This document shows, piece by piece, positions 50,696-59,473 of a DNA stretch of 61,957 nt (position 1 is the first letter of the stretch; each line of letters begins with the position of its first letter). The position numbers and the translations under genes were made by a program. The DNA is from Coriobacteriales bacterium (GTDB lineage: Bacteria; Actinomycetota; Coriobacteriia; Coriobacteriales; UBA8131). The DNA is taken from NCBI GenBank assembly GCA_031282405.1, contig JAITDU010000019.1:1-61957 (forward strand), read 5' to 3'. Under the pieces are notes generated by a model. It was not told where the DNA came from, did not search any database, and saw only the letters and a program-made list of their open reading frames with translations.

Positions 50696-51397
50696 ATGAG
50701 CGCTCCTATCCTGAACATTGTGATTGCCGGCGTGGGTGGACAGGGAAGTGTACTGGCCTCGCGGCTGTTAGCAACCAGTGCCCTTATCGCCGGCGCTGCA
50801 GTGCGTTCGGCCGAGACCATCGGCATGGCGCAACGGGGCGGAAGTGTCCTCGGTCATGTACGCATTGCCTGGCCCACAAAAGGCGAGCGCAGCCTCAACG
50901 ACTCAGACGGCCAACTCGGTCCGCACAGTCCGCTGGTGCCGCTGGCCTGCGCCGATTTACTTATCGGCTTTGAACCGGGCGAGACTCTCAGGGCGCTTCC
51001 CTACCTTAAATACGGTGGCTTGGTTGTAAGCGCAACGACTGCCCTTACGCCGCCCGGCGCTGTGCTGGAACATTCAGACTACGATGGCAGTGCTCAACTT
51101 TCCCACCTTAAAACTGCTAGACACAATAGCAGAATTGGCAATCTGCAGTTGATAGGCCGGATGGACCGCATGGACGCGCCGGATACCGATACGCCTGCCT
51201 ATATGCCCAAGGTGCAAAACGTCGTCCTTTTGGGAGCGGCACTCAGATTGCTGGCCAACACAGACATCGGCGCTCCTCTCACCTTGGAAATCATGCGTAC
51301 CAGCATTGAGCGCACCGTCAAAGCACAATTTGTAGACGCCAACCTCCAGGCTCTGATGATGGGCTATCATGGGCCATACCATGAACACGACGCATAG
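50696..51397 (+). CDS. iorB: Indolepyruvate ferredoxin oxidoreductase, beta subunit IorB
   Basis: The 233-residue protein begins APILNIVIAGVGGQGSVLASRLLATSAL, with the GVGGQG motif, and continues AVRSAETIGMAQRGGSVLGHVRIA, both typical of the gamma-type domain of 2-oxoacid:ferredoxin oxidoreductases. It forms the IorAB complex with the upstream product. Its ATG directly follows the iorA stop with no gap. A short segment near residues 125-155 (LEHSDYDGSAQLSHLK and following) looks longer than usual. paaK follows. Confidence 0.95.
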   Translation: MSAPILNIVIAGVGGQGSVLASRLLATSALIAGAAVRSAETIGMAQRGGSVLGHVRIAWPTKGERSLNDSDGQLGPHSPLVPLACADLLIGFEPGETLRALPYLKYGGLVVSATTALTPPGAVLEHSDYDGSAQLSHLKTARHNSRIGNLQLIGRMDRMDAPDTDTPAYMPKVQNVVLLGAALRLLANTDIGAPLTLEIMRTSIERTVKAQFVDANLQALMMGYHGPYHEHDA

Positions 51398-51412
51398 GGA
51401 GTGGGTAAGGTT

Positions 51413-52648
51413 ATGCAGATGACAGACGACAGCCTGAAAAAAATCCGGACGTTGCTTGGTACCATCCGGGAAAAAAGCCCGTTTTATGCTCGCAAATTCG
51501 CCGATGTGAACCTGACGGCCGTAGACTCACAGATAGCTTTCGAACGGCTGCCGTTCACGACCAAAGATGACCTGCGCGATGCCTATCCGCTGGGATTGGC
51601 GGCGGTGCCCGTCGAGCACATTGTACGCATCCACTCCTCAAGCGGCACTACAGGCACACCGGTAATCATCCCCTATACCGCCAAAGATGTCGAGGATTGG
51701 GCTATCATGTTCGCCCGCTGCTATACGATGGCCGGCATCACAGCCGCAGACCGTATCCACATCACACCAGGTTATGGCCTGTGGACGGCCGGCATCGGCT
51801 TTCAATTGGGGGCTGAACGCATGGGTGCCATGGCCATACCCATGGGCCCGGGCAACACCGACAAACAATTGCAGATGATGATCGATCTGGGTTCTACCGT
51901 CTTAGGCGCAACCTCCAGCTACGCGCTGTTGTTGGCCGAGACCATTGCCAAAAAAGGCATTGGCGACAAGATCAAGCTGCGCAAAGGGGTCATCGGCTCC
52001 GAGCGATGGGGAGAAAAGATGCGCCTGCGCATTGCGCACGAACTCGGGGTGCAGTTGCATGACATCTACGGACTCACCGAGATCTACGGGCCGGGCATCG
52101 GTATCAACTGCGAGGCCCAGGATGCCATGCACGTTTGGGATGATTACTGTTATTTTGAGATAATTGATCCCGAAACCGGCATGGTTGTGCCCGACGGTAC
52201 AAGCGGCGAACTTGTGATTACCACACTGGTCAAGGAAGGCGCGCCACTCGTGCGTTATCGCACTCACGATTTGACCCGCTTCGTCGTGGGACAGTGTGCC
52301 TGTGGCAGTACGTATCCGCGTATTGAGCGCCTGATCGGCCGCAGTGACGACATGGTCAAAGTTAAGGGTATCAATGTCTTTCCGGCGCATATTGAAGAAG
52401 CGCTCACTGCCACGACCGATGCCTCCAGCGAATACCAGGTCATGATTGACCACCTTGATGGCAAGGATATTATGACGGTATTCTTTGAGACGGCTGCCAC
52501 GGGCGAGCGGCGGCGGCATGCCGAGCGCGAGCTGAACGGCATCGTCAAAGCAAAATTGTCGCTCTCGGTGGTGGCCAAAGCCGTGGATATTGGCGAGTTG
52601 CCCCGTTCTGAGAAGAAGTCTCAGCGTATCTTTGATAACCGCTACTGA
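51413..52648 (+). CDS. paaK: Phenylacetate-CoA ligase family enzyme
   Basis: The 411-residue adenylate-forming enzyme shows IHSSSGTTGTPVIIPYTAKDVEDWA near residue 72 (AMP/ATP loop), GAERMGAMAIPMGPGNTDKQ, IGSERWGEKMRLRIA near residue 198, DIYGLTEIYGPGIGINC near residue 218 and RIERLIGRSDDMVKVKGINVFPAHIEEAL near residue 300. It interconverts aryl acetates and their CoA thioesters with ATP/AMP. Beside iorAB the likely role is to recover energy as ATP, releasing aryl acetate (indoleacetate or phenylacetate), or to activate it. ATG 51413 is chosen as start; GTG 51401 is possible. It ends the operon and faces a palindromic element. Confidence 0.92.
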   Translation: MQMTDDSLKKIRTLLGTIREKSPFYARKFADVNLTAVDSQIAFERLPFTTKDDLRDAYPLGLAAVPVEHIVRIHSSSGTTGTPVIIPYTAKDVEDWAIMFARCYTMAGITAADRIHITPGYGLWTAGIGFQLGAERMGAMAIPMGPGNTDKQLQMMIDLGSTVLGATSSYALLLAETIAKKGIGDKIKLRKGVIGSERWGEKMRLRIAHELGVQLHDIYGLTEIYGPGIGINCEAQDAMHVWDDYCYFEIIDPETGMVVPDGTSGELVITTLVKEGAPLVRYRTHDLTRFVVGQCACGSTYPRIERLIGRSDDMVKVKGINVFPAHIEEALTATTDASSEYQVMIDHLDGKDIMTVFFETAATGERRRHAERELNGIVKAKLSLSVVAKAVDIGELPRSEKKSQRIFDNRY

Positions 52649-52688
52649 CAGACAGACTGCTCGCATAAGCGTCTGACCACTTAAGCAA

Positions 52689-52944
52689 GCGCCGGGCCGT
52701 TTGGAACAGGCTCATATTCCGCACCCACAGTGCTTTTTAAGCGTTGCAACTGCGGAACTCGGGCAGCACTTATTTTGGCACACATAAGATAAAAGCGTTT
52801 ATCTGTCCTGTTATACAACAAAATAGATTGACCGCTCCGTTTGTCTGTGCCAAAGTAAGCGCTGCCCTCGAACAGTCCTCGTCCCCGCAACGCCAAAAAA
52901 GCACTGCTGCTCCACACAATCGCCTGTTCCAAACGGCCCGGCGC
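52689..52944. repeat. 205-base palindromic element, copy 2, with outer inverted repeats
   Basis: The core at 52720-52924 is 205 bases, the same length as copy 1 at 44054-44258, with matching ends (CGCACCCACAG and TGCTGCTCCACACAATCGCC) and the shared CTGCGGAACTCGG(A/G)CAGC block. Outside it lies a perfect 23-base inverted repeat (52689-52711 and 52922-52944, containing GGGCCGTTTGGAACAGGC). It lies between convergent paaK and the L,D-transpeptidase gene. The arms differ from copy 1 but remain complementary to each other. Confidence 0.85.
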
Positions 52945-52980
52945 TCCTCGGGCAGCATAAGACGTAACAGGGGTGCTTAC

Positions 52981-54558
52981 CTAGTAGTGCAGTACGACCG
53001 GCGTGCCCATCTCTATAAGAGAATACAGCTCCTGTGCTACCGCATAGGGCATATTGACACAGCCATGCGAACCTCGATACAGATAGAGTTGTCCGCCAAA
53101 GGCCGGCTGCCAGGTGGCATCATGAAAGCCAACACCCTCTACCGTAATGGCCATCCAGTAGGTCACGGGCGATTCCCACTCGTATTCACCACTGGGCAGT
53201 TTGGGGCCGCGCAACACGGTGGGGCTTTTCCTGTCGATGATCGTGTAGACCCCCTCAGGCGTATTGTTGCCGCCCGAGGGTAAACCGGTAACAACATCGC
53301 AGTCCAGCACCAACTCGCCATTAACGAAATACCACATATGCTGCTCGCTCATATCCACCTCAGCATAGGTCGTACCCCAGTCCGGTACACCTAAAGAGGC
53401 AGCGCTCCTAAGCAGATAAGGCTCACGTTCCTCCCCTCGTCGGTTGGCCGCGGCATCAAAAATGGCATCAATCTCGGCGTCTTGGTCGACGAGCCAGCCA
53501 TAGGTGCCACCACTTACCGTCTTTTGATCTCCATAGCCATTCGTGAACACGCGAGTTGCGCCCACCGTATCGTGCTGAGCGGCAAACGAGGCCACCCAGG
53601 CCGCAACGCTGTCATAGTCGAGTTGGCCCGGACCTGCGCCGGAGGTATCTACCCAGTTGATGGTGGTGTTGCCATCCAAGACCACCCGATCATTACCCAA
53701 CACATACGTGATAGAAAACGGAACGTATGTGTTGAATCGATCTCTGTTTTGCGCCAGTACCGAATCGTTCGTGCCAACCTTGGGGACAAGATATGCGCCC
53801 GCGGCATCCAGGTCAAGTTGAGGCGTAGTAGCCAGTACAGCTTCGATGATGAGCTGTTTGGTCCGGGGGACATCCAGGGTTGTGCCGGGGTCCTCGGGTT
53901 GGATGCGATAGGCACCCTCTGTAAATATCAGACAGGCATCTATCGGCGGCTTCATTTGAGTGACGTCCAAAAGTGGCAGGCCGTCTACTACCGCGTTGAG
54001 CTTATCGTTGTCCAATGTGACACTGGCATGGGTAAAGCCGTCATCTCGGCTGAACAACCGGGCCGGCCATAAAAGTACGTTCTGTCCTTCTAAAAGCTCG
54101 GGAACCTGGCCGTCGGGTACATACTCCAAATCAACCTGGGAGCCTTGAATGCCGGCCGTCTGGCCAGCACGAGCAACAATGCTCAGGCTGTAGTCGTCCA
54201 CCTGGCTTGCGATAATCGCCTCGGCCTCCTCGACAGTCTTAAAGCTGACATCTACGCCATTGACCGTAGAATTGAAGCCAAAGTGACCAAGAAAGAACAC
54301 GGCAAAACCGCCGTAGGTTACTGCAAGCGCCGCCACAAACACGATGAGCAGCACTTTAAGCCACTTCAGTGAGCGCTTTTGCGGTATGACAGCATGGGCG
54401 GGGACAAAAGCATCAGACAGGGCGGGCGCTGGGACGGGCGCTGCGGATGCAGGGACGACCACGGCAGATGCGTCGGTTGCCTTCTCCCCAGGATCTTCGC
54501 TATGATGTTTCTTGAAGAACAAACCCTTCCATTCTGACCCCGTGCGAGTCATATTCAT
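52981..54558 (-). CDS. L,D-transpeptidase (YkuD) with peptidoglycan-binding region
   Basis: The 525-residue protein has a cytoplasmic N-terminus of about 65 residues (Ala/Pro/Val-rich), one membrane helix (about residues 69-93, VLLIVFVAALAVTYGGFAVFFLG), a long external region with VNGVDVSFKTVEEAEAIIAS typical of YoaR/VanW-like peptidoglycan-binding domains, and a C-terminal YkuD domain with the catalytic motif LYRGSHGCVNMPY near residue 500 (Cys nucleophile and His). It would form 3-3 cross-links in peptidoglycan or attach proteins to it. Homologues in Actinobacteria have the same architecture. It is divergent from glmU with about 250 bases between starts. Confidence 0.93.
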   Translation of the reverse strand: MNMTRTGSEWKGLFFKKHHSEDPGEKATDASAVVVPASAAPVPAPALSDAFVPAHAVIPQKRSLKWLKVLLIVFVAALAVTYGGFAVFFLGHFGFNSTVNGVDVSFKTVEEAEAIIASQVDDYSLSIVARAGQTAGIQGSQVDLEYVPDGQVPELLEGQNVLLWPARLFSRDDGFTHASVTLDNDKLNAVVDGLPLLDVTQMKPPIDACLIFTEGAYRIQPEDPGTTLDVPRTKQLIIEAVLATTPQLDLDAAGAYLVPKVGTNDSVLAQNRDRFNTYVPFSITYVLGNDRVVLDGNTTINWVDTSGAGPGQLDYDSVAAWVASFAAQHDTVGATRVFTNGYGDQKTVSGGTYGWLVDQDAEIDAIFDAAANRRGEEREPYLLRSAASLGVPDWGTTYAEVDMSEQHMWYFVNGELVLDCDVVTGLPSGGNNTPEGVYTIIDRKSPTVLRGPKLPSGEYEWESPVTYWMAITVEGVGFHDATWQPAFGGQLYLYRGSHGCVNMPYAVAQELYSLIEMGTPVVLHY

Positions 54559-54806
54559 CCACCGGGGTCGTTATCCACTCAAAACTTTTGCTTTGCCGTT
54601 GACACCTGCCCCGTGATGACAATTTTTCGAACTGCTGTTCAGGATAACACAATTGATGTGGCTCGCCAGCGAGAATCTATGAGAGTTTGTCATTGCGCGG
54701 CCTTTGCGCAGCCTTTCTTGCTCGTTTTTTTGCCTGCGGCCCATTTGCGTGCTTTTGCGATAAAATGGCATGTGCTTGCAAACCGCGATGGTCGAAAGGA
54801 TCAGCG

Positions 54807-56345
54807 ATGGCTTTCTCAACATTGGTCTTAGCAGCCGGAGCCGGCACACGCATGCGCTCCCAAAAACCCAAGGTCGCCCATGAGATACTGGGCAAACCGC
54901 TGGTGCGCTGGGTGGTGGACGCAGCCTATGCCGCCGGTTCAGATAACATGTTTGTGCTTCTTGGTCACGGCAGGGAACAAACCGAGCCGCTGGTGCCGGA
55001 CACAAAAATCGTCTACCAGGACGAGCTTTTGGGTACCGGTCACGCTGTGATGATGGCACGAAGCGCCGTTGAGGCCCAAGGCATCACCGAACTTGTGGTT
55101 GTCTCGGGCGACACTCCCCTGCTCAAACCATCCACCCTTGCCAAACTCGTAGCTCACCGGACGCAAAGCAACGCCGCAGCCGGTGTCTTGACGTTTCAGG
55201 CACCCGACCCTCACGGTTACGGCCGCATAATCCGCAGCAGCCTCCCCGAGCCCCCCGACGGAGCAGACAACACAACGGCGGGTGAATCCTACCTCGACAA
55301 CACATTGGCAAACGGAGTCATCTCAGAGGCAGCCGCCCCAGCCCTTGCGTCCCTGGGCGACTTTGAGCGCATAGTCGAGGAGAAAGACGCAACGGCAGCT
55401 CAAAAGCGCATTCGCGAGGTCAACAGCGGTATCTACTGCTTTGACTGTGCGGCGCTTTTCTCTCACTTGGACCGGCTGGAAGCCAAAAATGCTCAACAGG
55501 AATACTACCTTACCGATGTTTTGGCGCTGATGCGGGCCGCTGGGGAGAAGGTCATCGTCGTAGAATCGGCGGACGCGAGCGAGCTTATGGGCATTAACGA
55601 CCGCGTGCAACTGGCCGAGGCCGCCAACGTGGCCAGGCGACGCATCAACGAGCAGCATATGCGAGCCGGGGTGACTATCCACGAGCCGCACAGTGTGTGG
55701 ATTGGTCCAGATGTGCAGTTGGAGAACGATGTCGAGATACTGCCTTTTACGGTGCTCAGTGGTAAGACCACCGTAGCCTGGGGCAGTGTCATCGGACCAG
55801 GTAGCCGCGTCAACAACTCGACTATCGGCCAAAGCTGTGTCGTAGATGCCAGTGTGCTTGTTGACGTGCGTCTGGAGGATCGCGTGAGCATAGGGCCGAT
55901 GGCCTTTTTGCGACCGGGAACCGTGATGCGCTCTGGCTCGCGGGCCGGCACTCATGTGGAGATTAAGAATTCCGACATCGGCGCCGATGCCAAGGTACCG
56001 CACCTCTCCTACATTGGCGATGCCACGCTGGGGTCAGATGTTAACATAGGTGCCGGATCGATAACCTGTAATTACGACGGCTTTGGCAAACACCCCACCG
56101 TTATTGGTGCCCATAGCTTCATTGGCAGTGATACCATGTTGGTAGCACCGGTCATCGTAGGTGAACATGTCGTCACGGGGGCCGGCAGCGTGATTACCAC
56201 CGACGTGCCCGATGGCGCTTTGGCGATAAGCCGACCAGAACAACGAAATGTCGAAGGTTGGACAAAGCGACACGAAGCAGAACTCGCGCAGACACATAAA
56301 GAGAGTAACGAACGAACAGATACGCAGGAAAAGGAGCGGCGATGA
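54807..56345 (+). CDS. glmU: Bifunctional GlcNAc-1-phosphate uridyltransferase/acetyltransferase GlmU
   Basis: The 512-residue protein makes UDP-GlcNAc, the first wall precursor. Its N-terminal domain starts MAFSTLVLAAGAGTRMRSQK and has EVNSGIYCFD near residue 207 and QQEYYLTDVLALM near residue 230. The C-terminal left-handed beta helix carries FLRPGTVMRSGSRAGTHVEIKNSD near residue 370, AKVPHLSYIGDA and GSITCNYDGFGKHPTVIG near residue 415. Start ATG 54807, after GAAAGGA, was chosen; the frame extends further upstream but that part does not fit the family. A Pro/Asp/Thr-rich insertion lies near residues 150-175. The stop overlaps the prs start by four bases (ATGA). Confidence 0.96.
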   Translation: MAFSTLVLAAGAGTRMRSQKPKVAHEILGKPLVRWVVDAAYAAGSDNMFVLLGHGREQTEPLVPDTKIVYQDELLGTGHAVMMARSAVEAQGITELVVVSGDTPLLKPSTLAKLVAHRTQSNAAAGVLTFQAPDPHGYGRIIRSSLPEPPDGADNTTAGESYLDNTLANGVISEAAAPALASLGDFERIVEEKDATAAQKRIREVNSGIYCFDCAALFSHLDRLEAKNAQQEYYLTDVLALMRAAGEKVIVVESADASELMGINDRVQLAEAANVARRRINEQHMRAGVTIHEPHSVWIGPDVQLENDVEILPFTVLSGKTTVAWGSVIGPGSRVNNSTIGQSCVVDASVLVDVRLEDRVSIGPMAFLRPGTVMRSGSRAGTHVEIKNSDIGADAKVPHLSYIGDATLGSDVNIGAGSITCNYDGFGKHPTVIGAHSFIGSDTMLVAPVIVGEHVVTGAGSVITTDVPDGALAISRPEQRNVEGWTKRHEAELAQTHKESNERTDTQEKERR

Positions 56346-57316
56346 CCGAGGTAACAAAAAACATCATGTTGTTTTCTGGACGCAGCAATCCGCAATTGTC
56401 CGAGGACATAGCTCAAATTCTCAAACTGGAGCTCAGTGGTATCAAGATTAAGACCTTTGCCAACGGCGAAATTTACACCCGCTATAAGCAAAGCGTGCGC
56501 GGAAGCGATCTGTTCATCATTCAGTCGGTGGCTTCCACCGCAAAGGGCAGTGTCAATGACGCGCTGATGGAGTTACTTATTATGGTCGACGCGGCTAAAC
56601 GCGCCTCGGCCCATTCCGTCACGGCAGTCATTACGAACTTTGGCTACTCGCGTCAAGACAAAAAATCGGCTGCCCGCGAGCCCATCACCGGCAAATTAGT
56701 GGCCGACATGCTCTCGATATCCGGTGTCAACCGCGTCATCACCATAGATTTGCATCAGGGACAGATACAGGGCTTTTTTGACATCCCGGTGAATCACCTC
56801 ACCGCTCTGCCAATATTTGCTAATTATTTTAGCAATTTAGGACTCGAGAATGTCTGTGTTGTATCGCCCGATGTAGGTCGGGCAAAGGCTGCCAAGAAAC
56901 TGGCCGACCTGCTGGACAGCGACCTGGCCATCATGCACAAGTCGCGCCCCGCGCATAGCGAGGCCGAGATCTCCAACGTCATTGGCGATGTCGATGGTAA
57001 GACCTGCATCATCAACGATGACATCATCGACACTGCCGGGTCGATAGTGGCCGGCGTACAGGCACTGAAGCGCCAGGGCGCACAAGACATCTATGTCTGC
57101 GCCACCCATGCCCTCTTCTCCGGACCGGCCTACGAACGACTGGAGGCCGCAGAGATAACCGAGGTTGTAGTTGGCGACACGGTGCCGGTGCCCCAGGAGC
57201 GTCAAACCGGCAAGATCAAGATGGTGAGCGTAGCGCCGCTTCTGGCGCAGGCCATCTCAAATGTCTTTAACGAGGTCTCGGTCAGCGAGCTGTTCGACCC
57301 GGATTTTGCCATCTAG
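56342..57316 (+). CDS. prs: Ribose-phosphate pyrophosphokinase Prs
   Basis: The 324-residue enzyme makes PRPP from ribose-5-phosphate and ATP for nucleotide, His and Trp synthesis. Motifs are FANGEIYTRYKQSVRGSDLF near residue 38, ITIDLHQGQIQGFFDIPVNHLTALP near residue 135 (metal-binding His), VVSPDVGRAKAAKKLA near residue 172 and CIINDDIIDTAGSIVAGVQAL near residue 222 (PRPP loop, TAGS rather than the usual TGGT/TAGT). The ATG overlaps the glmU stop, as in many Gram-positive genomes where glmU-prs is conserved. pth follows after 52 bases. Confidence 0.96.
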   Translation: MTEVTKNIMLFSGRSNPQLSEDIAQILKLELSGIKIKTFANGEIYTRYKQSVRGSDLFIIQSVASTAKGSVNDALMELLIMVDAAKRASAHSVTAVITNFGYSRQDKKSAAREPITGKLVADMLSISGVNRVITIDLHQGQIQGFFDIPVNHLTALPIFANYFSNLGLENVCVVSPDVGRAKAAKKLADLLDSDLAIMHKSRPAHSEAEISNVIGDVDGKTCIINDDIIDTAGSIVAGVQALKRQGAQDIYVCATHALFSGPAYERLEAAEITEVVVGDTVPVPQERQTGKIKMVSVAPLLAQAISNVFNEVSVSELFDPDFAI

Positions 57317-57368
57317 CCGGTTTTATCAAAATGTGTGACCAGAACTATAGGATAGGCGTGGTATAGGC

Positions 57369-58151
57369 GTGGGCACAAACGAGGTAGCAGCTACTCCAAT
57401 GCTGGTCGTGGGTCTGGGCAATCCCGGACAAAACTATGCCGCCACTCGCCACAACGCTGGTTTCATAGCCGTGCAGGCACTGGCCCAAAGACTGGGGATA
57501 CAGGAGTGGTGGCCGCGCTGCAGTGCCTTAGTGGCCGAGAAAGCGGGGCCGTTTGTACAAGGCGAGCCATCTCCGATACAAAGCAAAGCATCGGCGCTTG
57601 TGCAAGACGGGGAGAGCGGACTACGCGGGCCAGAACGCACGACAATGCCAAGGGATGCAGCGCCAAAGGATGTTCCTGTTACGGTCGGCGGGCTTAGCAA
57701 CCCCAGTGGCTTCAGCGACCCAGGCGGCCTTAGCAGTCTCATACTGGCTCAACCTCAAACGATGATGAACGCGTCGGGGCGGGCCGTAAAGGGCCTGTTT
57801 ACGTACTATAACCTGGAGCCAAAGTACCTGCTCGTAATCCAAGATGACCTCGATCTACCCTGTGGTGCGTTGCGTATCAAGCACGGGGGCGGCTCAGGCG
57901 GCCACAACGGTATCAAAGACATTATCGCTGCTGTAGGGCCGGATTTTACGCGAGTCAAGCTGGGTATAGGTACACCGCCGGGGCGGATGGATGCCCACGA
58001 CTATGTGCTGCGTCCCCTTAAGGGCGAAACGCTGGAGGAACTGAGGCTTGATGCTGCTCGCGCTGCCGATGCCACATGGGCCGTCTTGACCGAAGGGCTC
58101 CTCGCCGCTCAAAACCGCTACAACCAACGGACTGACCCTGAAGGAATATAG
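57369..58151 (+). CDS. pth: Peptidyl-tRNA hydrolase Pth with an insertion
   Basis: The 260-residue protein frees tRNA from stalled peptidyl-tRNA. Motifs are LVVGLGNPGQNYAATRHNAGF near residue 13 (with the catalytic His), PQTMMNASGRAVKGL near residue 128, VIQDDLDLPCGALRIKHGGGSGGHNGIKDI near residue 157 and FTRVKLGIGTPPGRMDAHDYVL. Family length is about 190. The excess comes from a Pro/Ser/Gly-rich insertion of roughly 60 residues between the first motif and PQTMMN (residues about 58-122). GTG 57369 or ATG 57399 may be the start. It completes the glmU-prs-pth group. Confidence 0.95.
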   Translation: MGTNEVAATPMLVVGLGNPGQNYAATRHNAGFIAVQALAQRLGIQEWWPRCSALVAEKAGPFVQGEPSPIQSKASALVQDGESGLRGPERTTMPRDAAPKDVPVTVGGLSNPSGFSDPGGLSSLILAQPQTMMNASGRAVKGLFTYYNLEPKYLLVIQDDLDLPCGALRIKHGGGSGGHNGIKDIIAAVGPDFTRVKLGIGTPPGRMDAHDYVLRPLKGETLEELRLDAARAADATWAVLTEGLLAAQNRYNQRTDPEGI

Positions 58152-58227
58152 AGTTGTAGTAACTATCTGCAATTTTTACGGGCCTGATAAAGCGCCGCTC
58201 AATACATCGATCCCCGTGTATCTGTGC

Positions 58228-59382
58228 TTATCTGTGCCGTGTGGCCAGTTTCTCAAGCATCTCCAGGCGTCGTGTGAGCGCGTTGCAAAGAACGTCGCGG
58301 CGGTCATTGTCGATAAAAACACTCTGATCGAGCAGCGTTGCGTATTCCTCCTCGATACCTTGAAGTGCCGAGAAGTCGAGCCAATCAAAGCAGGAGACAT
58401 GCCGTATCTGCACTGAGTGTTTCGTGTTGAAGGGCTTGCTCGGCATATCTTCGTTTGGATGTATCCGATACGCTACCGAGTTATGCCACATCGCGGTGCC
58501 GCTATCAAAGATGGGAGCGGGGCCGAGCCACTCAAGGCTTTCGGCGTTGCGCACCACGCCGAAGTTGCTAAAATGCCGGTCGCTGTTTACTATCAGGTAG
58601 TCAAGCGTGAGCATATGGTCAAGACCCTCCTGCACGTTGGGAATTCCAAGGCGCTCGCAGCAGGCGAGGTAGTGCTGGTAGGCGGAGCGATTGTTTGGCT
58701 TTTTTGCCGTGCTATAGATGTGCCAGGCGCTGATAAGCTCAGTTGAGGTGGTGATGAAGTCCGCGCAGACGCTCAAGGGGCGATCTTTATCCCAGGCAAG
58801 ATCGTAGTGCGCATGGGGCACACCCAGGCGCCTGAGGATGGATGAGGCCAGGACTTCGTTGAGGGGCTCTTGGTAGTACGGGTTGCTGCCACCTTTGACC
58901 AGCAGGCGTTGAGCGCCGTCTACTATCCATTTCTTCTTCAGCCAGCCGTCCGAGGTATTATCGGGAGACACGAGGCTGAGTTCGGCGCCCTGTGTGGTAT
59001 GTCCAAACAAAGCGTTGCCCACATCTTCAGAAAACTCATTGTCAAAGAAGTTGACGTTATCCCAATTCAAAGGCTTGGCGTGTGAGTTTATCCAGTACTG
59101 ATCCGACAGGCTCAGTCCAAAGCATTTGAGCAATAGCAGGTTCGTTGAAGACACGTTCATCAGTTGAAGGGCTTCGCGCAGTCCCGAGCGGCTTGCCGGA
59201 ATCGCCCGACCCATCCACCAGGCGTTAAGCGCCGAGCGCACAGGCCTGCCCTCGATTGTCTCTATGCCCACCGGGATGTGCTCAGCGTGAAACACCTCGC
59301 CAATCTGTGTGATGGCCGAGGTCTCCTCGTCAATCTCCAGTTCAAGCACCGGCAGTTTTTTATGCGTGAGCGTGTAATTCAT
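58228..59382 (-). CDS. HipA-like protein kinase, no HipB partner seen
   Basis: The 384-residue protein resembles the catalytic part of HipA kinases: WIVDGAQRLLVKGG with a lysine near residue 160, EVLASSILRRLGVPHAHYDL, then the catalytic loop DYLIVNSDRHFSNFGVVRN near residue 273 and the metal-binding APIFDSGTAMWHN near residue 300. HipA toxins phosphorylate glutamyl-tRNA synthetase and induce dormancy, and relatives act on other targets. No HTH antitoxin gene is adjacent. Similar orphan proteins are common in Coriobacteriia and Firmicutes and may be regulators rather than toxins. It is a single gene, convergent with pth across about 75 bases. Confidence 0.7.
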   Translation of the reverse strand: MNYTLTHKKLPVLELEIDEETSAITQIGEVFHAEHIPVGIETIEGRPVRSALNAWWMGRAIPASRSGLREALQLMNVSSTNLLLLKCFGLSLSDQYWINSHAKPLNWDNVNFFDNEFSEDVGNALFGHTTQGAELSLVSPDNTSDGWLKKKWIVDGAQRLLVKGGSNPYYQEPLNEVLASSILRRLGVPHAHYDLAWDKDRPLSVCADFITTSTELISAWHIYSTAKKPNNRSAYQHYLACCERLGIPNVQEGLDHMLTLDYLIVNSDRHFSNFGVVRNAESLEWLGPAPIFDSGTAMWHNSVAYRIHPNEDMPSKPFNTKHSVQIRHVSCFDWLDFSALQGIEEEYATLLDQSVFIDNDRRDVLCNALTRRLEMLEKLATRHR

Positions 59383-59473
59383 GCATCTATGATACCACGG
59401 AAATGACTATCCTCATGGGTTTTATAGGACAATCACCTTGTAACGTGACGCTATCGCAGAGGCCACACTGCGC

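Noticed and set aside
54571-55059. 162-residue minus-strand frame between the L,D-transpeptidase and glmU
   Set aside because: Overlaps the start of glmU in antisense and shows Pro/Cys/Arg-rich composition typical of a shadow frame.
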